Positions 1 to 5,540 of a stretch of DNA of 6,794 nt are shown here, one piece after another. The notes under the pieces were generated by a model. The model did no database searches, was not told the origin of the DNA, and worked only from the letters and a program-made list of their open reading frames with translations. The stretch's first letter is position 1; each line of letters begins with the position of its first letter. The translations under genes were made by a program, and so were the position numbers. The stretch is from the NCBI GenBank assembly GCA_050303815.1, contig JBNLCM010000112.1:1-6794 (forward strand), read 5' to 3'. The stretch comes from Cognatazoarcus sp050303815. GTDB lineage: Bacteria > Pseudomonadota > Gammaproteobacteria > Burkholderiales > Rhodocyclaceae.

Positions 1-720
1 CAGGGTCGCGACGAAGGTGCCGACCGAGGCGTAGGTGTGGAAGGGATTGGCGCCGCTGCCGCTGGTGCCGTCACCGAAGTCCCACGCATACGAGACGATG
101 GTGCCATCCGTGTCGCTCGAGCCACTGCCGATCAGGTTCACGCCGAGAGGTGCCTGTCCGGTGGTCGGGGTCGCGCTGGCGAGCGCGACGGGCGGCTGGT
201 TGGCGCCGCCCACCGATACGGTCAGCGTGTCCTCGCCGATGCCGCCGCGACTGTCGCGCAGACGAAGCGTCACGGTGTACTCGCCTTCCGTATTGAAGCT
301 CAGGAAGGCGGGGCTGCCAAAGCTGTTGCGGCCGTCGCTCACCAGCCACTCGATGTTGCCCAGCGGGCCGTCAGGATCATAGGAGCCATCGGCGTAGAGC
401 GTGACGCTGAGCGGGGCGGGACCGCTCAGGCGCGGCGACGAGGCCACGGCCAGCGGCGGAATGTTCGGTGCCAGGACCTGGACCATGATCGCTTGCGAGG
501 CGCTGCGCCCGGATGCATCGGTTGCCGTCATCAGCACCGGGTACTCACCGGGAACCGAGAAGGTGTGGAGCGGCGTCGTCAGCGACGACACGGCGCCGTC
601 GGCGAAGTCCCAGCGCACGGTCACGGGTCCGCCCTCGGGGTCGTACGACCCGAAGGCATCGAAGTTCACCGACAGCGGCGCATCGCCCTGCCGTACCGAG
701 GCCGAAGCCAGCGCCACCGG
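1..720 (-). other. Tandem PKD domains, three copies, third truncated by window edge
   Basis: Residues 784-1023 of the protein hold three PKD (polycystic kidney disease) beta-sandwich domains, each starting with a PxALASAS-like strand: PVALASASVRQGDAPL, PLAVASSPRLSGPAPL and PVALASATPTTGQAPL. Conserved features are the SYDP/SSDT turn and the WDF-DG core (WDFADG in copy 1, WDFGDG in copy 3). They end in HTF/HTY plus G-Y/G-F strands. Copy 2 is divergent in the core (IEWLVSDG). PKD domains act as spacers or binding modules outside the cell. Confidence 0.88.
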
Positions 721-3069
721 GAAGCGATCGCTGCCATCGAGGACGCCGCTGTGGCGGATCCGGTAGTTGGCGGCCTCGCCATCGTTCAGCATCTGCGACG
801 CCGCGATCAGGGTGTCGCTGCCGCGGCTGGCGACGACCGGATCGGTCTCGCCATCGACCCAGTCGTCGATCAGGAATCCTTCGGGATCAAGGATGCTGCC
901 GTCGACGCCCACCCGCATGCCGTAGAGGTCACTGCGGGCATCAAGGGCCTCGATGGAGAACGGCGCCAGACGGTTCTTCTGGTCCTGAAAGACGACGATG
1001 TAGTCCCGTCCATCGAAGCTGATGGTGGGCCGGTACTGGTTGCCCGCCCACGGCGTCACGTTGCCGATCCGGAGCACGGTCTGGTCCGGCTGTATCAGGA
1101 ACAGCTCCAGGTCGTTCTCGACGCCGGAGGACAGCTCGCGGGACTGCGCGTAGAGCGCGCTGGTTCCGCTCGATCCGATGGCGATGCGGTGAATGAAGTT
1201 GCCCCCGTTGGTGACCATCGGGCCGATCAGGAACGGATCTCCCTTGCTGCCATCGGGATTCACGAAAGTGGCAATCGAGCTGCCGACCGACTCGTCATGC
1301 GTGATATTGGTCTGCCAGCCGACCAGCCAGCGCCCGCCGACGGCCGTGACGACCACGTCGCGCGTGTACACCGTGAACGGGCTGCCGCTCGCACCGGCGC
1401 TGAGCTCGATCGGCACGGCGTCGAGCGCCTGCCCGGTGGCGCCGTTGACGCGCACGGCGATGGGCAGGATGATCTGGACCGTCTGGCCGAAGCGACGGCC
1501 GACGACGAGGAAGTCACCACCAACGGCCGCCACATCCACTTCGCCAAAGGCGCCGGTCATGACCTGCGTCGGCACGGCATCGAGGGGCGCACCGCTCTCG
1601 CTCACGCGCATCGCCCAGACGCCGTCACTGCGCGCCCAGCTGACCAGATAATGGCTGCCATTCCAGGCCACCGCGGGCGAACCCGGACCGGTCAAGGTCG
1701 CGCCGCGGTCCAGTTCGAACACACCGAGCGAGGCGCCCGCAGCATCCAGCGCGCGGACCTTGACCGCGACCTCACCCGCGATGGCCTCGCGGTAGCTCAT
1801 CAGAAAGCCGGTGCCACCCGCCGCCAGGTGGGCACGGTACTCGCGAGGCAGGCCGGTCGCGAGCCCACCATGGGCCTGCGCCAAGCCATCGGCGCCGACG
1901 GTCGCGCCGTGGACGTCGTACTCATTGTTGAAGAACTCCGTCCAGACCAGCTGGACACCCCCCGTGCCGGTGCCCGCCATCGGTCCTGGCTTGGCGCCTG
2001 GGACCGGCGTGCCGCCAGGATTCAGAACCTGCCCGGACGCCGAATCGATGCGCGCCAGATACAGGTTGCGCGCGGCCAGGCCTTCCCAGGCGACGCGCCA
2101 CGCGCCCCCGTCCCAGGCGGCCGTGATCACGTTGCCGTAGGGGGCGTTGGCGCCCGCCAGATCAACCCCACCCGTTTCGAGCAGCACACCGTTCAGGCCG
2201 ACGCGCCCCCCCATGACCGTGGAGGTGAAGTCCGCCCGCTGGGCGCTCCAGGCCACGTAGAAGCCTTGACCTGACGAGGCGAGCGAGGCGATCACGGCCC
2301 CTTCCACCAGCAGGTACGGCGCGCTGACCGAGTTGAGCTGAGAGTCGAAGAGCACGGCACCAGTGCCGTTGGACGCCCCGAAGGCCAGCAGGTAGACACC
2401 GCCCGCATAGGCGAGCCGCAGGCCGGAGCCGGTAACGGCCGCATCGGGCACGAGGCTGCGGGTCGGCGGATCGAGCACCACGCCCTGGGCGGAGACGCGC
2501 ACGGCGAAGATGTCCTGGCTGATGTCATTGCCGATCGTCGCGACGACCCAGCCGACGCCGTCAGAGGCAACGGCAAACTGGCCGTCGCCAAGGCCGTGCA
2601 ACGGAATCGGATCGGCATCGACCACGGTGCCGTCGCCGCCCACGCGAACTGCCGCCAGGCCATTCCGGTAGAAGAAGCCGGTGCCCGACAGTCCCAGGGT
2701 GCGGAAGACGACCAGCCACTCCGTGCCATTCCAGGCGGCCATCGGAGCACCCTGTGCGCCGCGCCCGCTGTGGATCGCGATGGGCACCGCATCGAGCGGC
2801 GTGCCATCATCGGCCAGGCGGATTCCGTAGATGTCGGCGGACGTCTCGTAGTCGTTGTACGCATAGGGGTTGGACCGCAGGTCGCTCCACAGCACGAGGC
2901 GAGCCCCGTTGCCCGCTGCGATGGATGGCGCAGTCTGGTCTCCCGCCGCCAGCGCGACGCTGCCATCGGCGGGCCAGTGCGTGCCCAGGCCGGGCAATGC
3001 CGCGTGCACAAGGCAGCTCAACAGCAGGGCCAATAGCGCCGCGAGCCACTGAATCGGCTGTCGGATCAT
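1..3069 (-). CDS. Secreted repeat protein with three C-terminal PKD domains (C-terminus outside window)
   Basis: The frame is open for 1023 codons from ATG 3069-3067 to position 1, with no stop, so the gene continues to the left. Residues 1-23 form a signal peptide: short basic start (IRQ), hydrophobic core, likely cleavage after VHA. A cysteine at 19 (LLSC) makes a lipoprotein signal possible but less likely. Residues about 44-765 are degenerate units of about 50 residues. Each has a strand like xVRVxxxGxxLDxxP followed by a strand like WxGxxWLVVW, as expected for beta-propeller blades. Residues 784-864, 870-953 and 958-1023 are PKD domains with SYDPEGG, SYDPDG and SSDTDG motifs; the third has the classic WDFGDG. 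PKD domains are typical of surface adhesins and secreted enzymes, and I see no catalytic domain here. GGGAG-type ribosome site GGGAG lies 6 nt before the start. The expected role, surface or extracellular binding, is inference. A sorting or secretion signal may lie in the missing C-terminus. Confidence 0.88.
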   Translation of the reverse strand, partial: MIRQPIQWLAALLALLLSCLVHAALPGLGTHWPADGSVALAAGDQTAPSIAAGNGARLVLWSDLRSNPYAYNDYETSADIYGIRLADDGTPLDAVPIAIHSGRGAQGAPMAAWNGTEWLVVFRTLGLSGTGFFYRNGLAAVRVGGDGTVVDADPIPLHGLGDGQFAVASDGVGWVVATIGNDISQDIFAVRVSAQGVVLDPPTRSLVPDAAVTGSGLRLAYAGGVYLLAFGASNGTGAVLFDSQLNSVSAPYLLVEGAVIASLASSGQGFYVAWSAQRADFTSTVMGGRVGLNGVLLETGGVDLAGANAPYGNVITAAWDGGAWRVAWEGLAARNLYLARIDSASGQVLNPGGTPVPGAKPGPMAGTGTGGVQLVWTEFFNNEYDVHGATVGADGLAQAHGGLATGLPREYRAHLAAGGTGFLMSYREAIAGEVAVKVRALDAAGASLGVFELDRGATLTGPGSPAVAWNGSHYLVSWARSDGVWAMRVSESGAPLDAVPTQVMTGAFGEVDVAAVGGDFLVVGRRFGQTVQIILPIAVRVNGATGQALDAVPIELSAGASGSPFTVYTRDVVVTAVGGRWLVGWQTNITHDESVGSSIATFVNPDGSKGDPFLIGPMVTNGGNFIHRIAIGSSGTSALYAQSRELSSGVENDLELFLIQPDQTVLRIGNVTPWAGNQYRPTISFDGRDYIVVFQDQKNRLAPFSIEALDARSDLYGMRVGVDGSILDPEGFLIDDWVDGETDPVVASRGSDTLIAASQMLNDGEAANYRIRHSGVLDGSDRFPVALASASVRQGDAPLSVNFDAFGSYDPEGGPVTVRWDFADGAVSSLTTPLHTFSVPGEYPVLMTATDASGRSASQAIMVQVLAPNIPPLAVASSPRLSGPAPLSVTLYADGSYDPDGPLGNIEWLVSDGRNSFGSPAFLSFNTEGEYTVTLRLRDSRGGIGEDTLTVSVGGANQPPVALASATPTTGQAPLGVNLIGSGSSDTDGTIVSYAWDFGDGTSGSGANPFHTYASVGTFVATL
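775..2835 (-). repeat. About 13 degenerate ~50-residue units within the PKD protein
   Basis: This is a protein-level repeat, too diverged to show as DNA repeats. The first-strand motif recurs near residues 83 (IRLADDGTPLDAVPI), 141 (VRVGGDGTVVDADPI), 190 (VRVSAQGVVLDPP), about 237, 288 (GRVGLNGVLLE), 339 (ARIDSASGQVLN), 388 (GATVGADG), 438, 487 (MRVSESGAPLDAVP), 539 (VRVNGATGQALDAVPI), about 601, about 655 and 717 (MRVGVDGSILDPEG). Most steps are 49-62 residues, and five are 49-52. Each is followed after about 25-30 residues by a second-strand motif such as WNGTEWLVVF, WDGGAWRVAW, WNGSHYLVSW, VGGRWLVGW or FDGRDYIVVF. Thirteen units could make two propellers of six or seven blades. The repeat is seen in the translation; the fold is inferred. 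Confidence 0.75.
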
Positions 3070-3075
3070 GTCTGT

Positions 3076-3080
3076 CTCCC
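3076..3080 (-). promoter_or_regulatory. Ribosome binding site of the PKD-protein gene
   Basis: On the minus strand GGGAG lies 6 nt upstream of ATG 3069-3067. Together with the signal peptide that begins right at this ATG, it supports the chosen start. Confidence 0.6.
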
Positions 3081-3122
3081 AGATTTCTTTTGTGTGTTGG
3101 CCGGCGCCAGGACACCGGGGCG

Positions 3123-3139
3123 ACGCCGTCAATCGGCGT
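3123..3139 (-). other. Hairpin in the leader of the PKD-protein gene
   Basis: ACGCCG and CGGCGT form a perfect 6-bp stem around a 5-nt loop, about 54 nt upstream of the start codon and probably inside the 5' untranslated leader. No T-tract follows on the minus strand, so it is not an evident terminator. A role in translation or transcript stability is possible but not shown. Confidence 0.3.
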
Positions 3140-3172
3140 GCTTCTGCCAATTTCATACTAGGGAGGTCGAAA

Positions 3173-3228
3173 CCTTAAATCCTTAAGTTGGGGGCAGATG
3201 GGTCAACTTTGACTGCATTAATTTGACA
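3173..3228 (-). promoter_or_regulatory. AT-rich upstream zone of the PKD-protein gene with short repeats
   Basis: This stretch is clearly less GC-rich than its surroundings. It holds a tandem octamer (CCTTAAAT then CCTTAAGT, 3173-3188 on the plus strand), a 12-bp inverted repeat GTCAA-CT-TTGAC at 3202-3213, and a second TTTGAC at 3222, 14 nt after the first. On the minus strand the same elements read TTGACC and TTGTCA, each 5/6 to a -35 box, but no good -10 sits at the right distance. It is probably the promoter or operator area of the minus-strand gene; no specific regulator is recognised. The remainder of 3070-3293 shows only a short GGGG-CAAT-CCCC inverted repeat (3254-3265). Confidence 0.35.
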
Positions 3229-3293
3229 ATCGGGGCATTTCGCGCAGACCGATGGGGCAATCCCCCCGCCGTCTCGGCGCCACGGATCGCCAC

Positions 3294-3542
3294 TCAGTAG
3301 CCCAGCAGCCGCAGCGCGCCGTAGGGCACGAGGTTGAAGACGAGAATCGCGATCTTGTAATTGCCTAGGAAACGGAGGTACTCGGCCGGCAGGCCCGCTT
3401 CGTCCAGGCCGAACAGGCGGGCGTGGAGACGGGCGGTCAACGGGCGAAGCGCGGTGACCGCTACGACCGACAGCAGGTAGATGCCGAGGTTGAGCAGGCT
3501 GCACCAGCCGAGGAAGGGCAGCAGCAGGGCGGGGTCGGTCAT
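3294..3542 (-). CDS. Small two-helix membrane protein, DUF6868-like
   Basis: An 82-residue protein of unknown function. Residues about 5-32 form a hydrophobic helix (LLLPFLGWCSLLNLGIYLL), followed by a basic stretch with TARLHARLFGLDEAGLPAEYLRF, and residues about 62-80 form a second helix (YKIAILVFNLVPYGALRLLG). The GWC-x-L-N-x-G start, the H-x-R-x-F middle and the YKI-x-x-x-FNLVPY-x-ALR-x-x-G end match my recollection of the DUF6868 family of inner-membrane proteins, and the length is right for it. GGAGG sits 4 nt upstream of the ATG (3547-3551), a little close but clear. The gene stands alone: 224 bp separate it from the PKD-protein gene downstream on the same strand, and the upstream neighbour is divergent. 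An overlapping 128-codon frame on the same strand (3175-3561) is arginine/proline-rich and looks like a shadow. Confidence 0.75.
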   Translation of the reverse strand: MTDPALLLPFLGWCSLLNLGIYLLSVVAVTALRPLTARLHARLFGLDEAGLPAEYLRFLGNYKIAILVFNLVPYGALRLLGY

Positions 3543-3796
3543 GGGGCCTCCGGGTGATCATGCGCCTTGGGTGGGCAATGGATGGCGGTATCGCCGCCCG
3601 AGGTGCTGCGCAAGCCGGTGGCCTCAGGCGAATCGCATGAATTTACAGTGCTTCACACAACATGCGTACCCAAGCGGCAAACACCCATAAAGAACATGCA
3701 GTTAGTAGATCTTGCATCAGATTGGCGTCTCGCTTTGCGCGCCAGCAGGATTCGGCATATCACAACCTGATCGACACCAGACGAACGGAAACCCAA
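3543..3796. promoter_or_regulatory. Divergent intergenic region between the DUF6868-like and PEP-CTERM genes
   Basis: These 254 bp carry no convincing gene. The part from about 3635 to 3796 is richer in A/T than the coding DNA, so it probably contains the promoter of the plus-strand gene. The sequence TTGGCGTCTCGCTTTGC (3722-3738) resembles a sigma-54 -24/-12 element, but the GG and GC are 11 nt apart instead of 10. No good sigma-70 pair is visible. An open frame extends the PEP-CTERM protein back to 3662, but its residues do not look like protein and the signal peptide starts at 3797. Confidence 0.35.
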
Positions 3797-4369
3797 ATGA
3801 AGACTCGACCTCGACAGTTCTCTCTGGCGGCCGCCACGATGGCCGGCCTGACCCTCTCCGCCACGGCGCTGGCCTTTCCGATCACGATCGGGCCCTCCCA
3901 GACCATCATCCTGAACGTCGACTTCACCGCGAGTTTGGCCGGCGGGAATACGGCGACCTTTGTCGATGCGGCCTGGAATATGATCGGCACCGACTCCAAC
4001 CTCACGACGGGTACGATCGAGGTGTTCGGTGACCTGAACGGTGGGGGAGCACAAGATGCCAGTGACACCTGGAGCGGCTCAGCAGGCGGTCTCTCGTGGT
4101 TCAGCGGGATCGGCAGAACCAGTGCGGACTTCCTGGACGGCCTGTTCTCCATCGTGTTCACCAACACTGCCGGATCGGTCGAACTGCTGAGTTTCAGCGG
4201 GAACGTCGCGCTGACGACAGGGGAGGGCGGCCGCAGCTCGGCGCCGCTGACCGCCACCGTCGTCGGCAATGACAGCACCGCGCCCGAGCCTGCGAGCGTC
4301 GCCCTCGTCGCGCTCGGACTCGCGGCAATCGGCCTGCGCGGCCAGCGCCGCGGGCCGTCGATCGCCTGA
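3797..4369 (+). CDS. PEP-CTERM sorting domain-containing exported protein
   Basis: A 190-residue protein. Residues 1-26 are a signal peptide (KTRPRQ start, core AAATMAGLTLSATALA, likely cut before FPITIG). The mature part, about 27-160, is rich in Gly, Ser, Thr and Asn, has no cysteine and probably folds as beta strands. I recognise no domain in it. Residues 162-185 are a textbook PEP-CTERM signal: PEP at 163-165, a hydrophobic helix (ASVALVALGLAAIGL), then the basic cluster RGQRR. Such proteins are cut and processed by an exosortase in the inner membrane and then reach the outer surface or the extracellular matrix; no exosortase gene is in this window. The start at 3797 is chosen because the signal peptide begins there, and a weak GGAA lies 6 nt upstream. 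The frame stays open upstream to 3662, which I do not accept as coding. The binding partner or function of the mature part is unknown. Confidence 0.85.
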   Translation: MKTRPRQFSLAAATMAGLTLSATALAFPITIGPSQTIILNVDFTASLAGGNTATFVDAAWNMIGTDSNLTTGTIEVFGDLNGGGAQDASDTWSGSAGGLSWFSGIGRTSADFLDGLFSIVFTNTAGSVELLSFSGNVALTTGEGGRSSAPLTATVVGNDSTAPEPASVALVALGLAAIGLRGQRRGPSIA

Positions 4370-4381
4370 GGTCGGCCCCGC

Positions 4382-4409
4382 CGGGCGACAGGCACATGCC
4401 TGCCGCCCG
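4382..4409 (+). terminator. Strong GC hairpin after the PEP-CTERM gene
   Basis: CGGGCG-A-CAGGC, loop ACAT, GCCTG-C-CGCCCG: a 6-bp and a 5-bp stem separated by one A/C mismatch, starting 12 nt after the stop codon. There is no T-run on either side, so it is not a canonical intrinsic terminator. It may protect the 3' end or terminate weakly. Confidence 0.45.
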
Positions 4410-4436
4410 CTACGGGCACCTGCGTGGCGGGAAGAA

Positions 4437-4461
4437 GCGGGGTAGGCGCTGCGCCACCCGC
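4437..4461. terminator. Second hairpin in the convergent spacer
   Basis: GCGGG-GT-A-GGC, loop GCTGC, GCC-ACCCGC: an imperfect stem with bulges, between two convergent genes. It could act for either strand; no T-tract is present. It may be only GC-rich chance pairing. Confidence 0.25.
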
Positions 4462-4492
4462 GTGCGTCATGATCGATGCGCTGACCGCGGAA

Positions 4493-5368
4493 CTACGGCT
4501 CCGTCAGCGCGACGGGCCGCACGATCCAGCCATCCTCCACCAGCAGGGCCAGCATGCCCTTGGGGCCGTGCAGGTGCAGCGCCCCCACCGCAACGAAGGC
4601 ACCGCCGCGGCGCAGATAGGCCTGCAGGCGGTAGGCCATGACAACGCTGCGGTCGTGGATGACCGCCTTCTCCAGCACCGCCTGATGTCGCCTTCCGGGG
4701 GCGCCTTCGCCGCCATTGCGCCGGGCCAGACGGACCAGTCCGGCCAGATCGCCGGCCAGGTACGCCTGGATGTTCTCTTCCATCTCGGCCGCCAGCGCCT
4801 CATGACGCGCCAGTGCCACGGCCAGCAGGGCGACCTGGGTGTCCTGCGGGATGCCGTCGAAGACGGCGATCTGCTCCTCGACGGAGTCCAGCTCCTCGAC
4901 CCGCTTGTTGAGCATCCGCGCCCGGGCGTAGAGCATCACGTCCGGGCTCTCGCCACCGCCGCCCGGCGCCGCGGTGGCGAGCAGCAGCGCCGCCCAGGGC
5001 TTGAGCCGCTTCAGGCGCGCCGGCGTCGCCCCGCGGGGAGACATCAGCTCGACCAGGCGACTGAACACCGCCGTTGGCACCCGTGTGTCCAGCCCCTCTT
5101 CGCCGTCGATCTGGCTGGCCTGCGCGAAGCGTTGTGCCACCGCGCGATCCGGATACAGCTCGAGGATGACCGTGCGCGCCTGCTCGAACGCCCGCTCTGC
5201 CTCAGGCGGCAGCGCCAGCAGGCGCGGGTCGGACAGGTGCATCGTGCCGTAGAGGTAGCTGGGCGTGACGCCGGGCCGACTCACCCGCCACAACAGCCCT
5301 TGCTCGAAATCCTGGCCGTAGGCCGCTGGCGCCCCGACGAGAAGCGCCAGGAAACCGCAGCGCAACAT
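4493..5368 (-). CDS. TraB/GumN family protein (exported)
   Basis: From the start chosen here the protein has 291 residues, the usual size for bacterial TraB/GumN proteins. Residues 1-18 look like a short signal peptide (core GFLALLVGAPAAYG, then QD). The family marks are YLYGTMH at 38-44 (the GT-x-H motif), LDSVEEQI at 160-167, and GALHLHGPKG at 262-271 near the C-terminus, followed by the typical LLVEDGWIV strand. In the related TIKI proteases the paired G-x-x-H motifs bind metal, so a periplasmic metal-dependent hydrolase is plausible; the bacterial members have no well-established substrate. The start is uncertain: ATG 5410 and ATG 5464 and GTG 5386 are in frame, none with a clear ribosome site. 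The extra residues from 5464 would overlap the AT-rich divergent promoter zone. The gene is divergent from sqr and convergent with the PEP-CTERM gene. Confidence 0.85.
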   Translation of the reverse strand: MLRCGFLALLVGAPAAYGQDFEQGLLWRVSRPGVTPSYLYGTMHLSDPRLLALPPEAERAFEQARTVILELYPDRAVAQRFAQASQIDGEEGLDTRVPTAVFSRLVELMSPRGATPARLKRLKPWAALLLATAAPGGGGESPDVMLYARARMLNKRVEELDSVEEQIAVFDGIPQDTQVALLAVALARHEALAAEMEENIQAYLAGDLAGLVRLARRNGGEGAPGRRHQAVLEKAVIHDRSVVMAYRLQAYLRRGGAFVAVGALHLHGPKGMLALLVEDGWIVRPVALTEP

Positions 5369-5445
5369 CTGCCAGAACCGCTGCACATGAACGGCATGAC
5401 AAGCAAACATGGCATCGGGATGATGCGGGACAACAAAAAAACGGC

Positions 5446-5480
5446 TTGCAATGTTTATTAGCATTCTCTAACTTACTAAC
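5446..5480. promoter_or_regulatory. Divergent promoter/operator region between the TraB gene and sqr
   Basis: An AT-rich island in GC-rich DNA. It holds the inverted repeat TTAG-CATTCT-CTAA (5458-5471) and two direct copies of CTAAC (5468-5472 and 5476-5480, 8 nt apart). For sqr, TTGCAA at 5446 is a possible -35, with TAACTT 17 nt later as a poor -10. For the TraB gene the minus strand shows TGC-TAATAA (5463-5455), an extended -10 of weak fit. The repeats could be an operator for a regulator of sqr, as sulfide-responsive ArsR-type or sigma-54 regulators are known for sqr genes elsewhere, but I cannot match a known site. Confidence 0.45.
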
Positions 5481-5524
5481 ACTGATCGCGATGCCAGGCG
5501 AGTTTGCGTGGCGCCGACTGTGCG

Positions 5525-5533
5525 AGGAGGAGA
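5525..5533 (+). promoter_or_regulatory. Strong ribosome binding site of sqr
   Basis: AGGAGGAGA lies 7 nt before the ATG at 5541. It is the best ribosome site in the window and fixes the start of sqr. Confidence 0.8.
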
Positions 5534-5540
5534 GACAAGA

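Noticed and set aside
37..2274. A 745-codon open frame on the plus strand, antisense to the PKD-protein gene
   Set aside because: Its product is a low-complexity mix of Arg, Ala, Gly, His and Asp with no fold, signal or motif, whereas the minus frame gives a signal peptide, regular repeats and PKD domains. It is an effect of high GC and codon bias.
3138..3155. TTGGCAGAAGCACGC on the minus strand as a sigma-54 promoter of the PKD-protein gene
   Set aside because: The GG and GC blocks are 9 nt apart instead of 10 and the second block lacks TTGC.
3222..3228. Consensus TTGACA on the plus strand as a -35 box
   Set aside because: No -10 box follows at 16-18 nt and no plus-strand gene starts downstream before 3797.
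3662..3796. 45-codon N-terminal extension of the PEP-CTERM protein
   Set aside because: The extra residues would bury the signal peptide in the interior, and the DNA there is AT-richer and promoter-like.
3760..4470. A 236-codon open frame on the minus strand, antisense to the PEP-CTERM gene
   Set aside because: The plus strand shows both a signal peptide and a PEP-CTERM tail; the minus frame shows neither, nor any other motif.
4424..5461. A 345-codon open frame on the plus strand, antisense to the TraB/GumN gene
   Set aside because: The composition is Arg/Gln/His-rich and motif-free; the minus strand carries the GTMH and GALHLHG family motifs.
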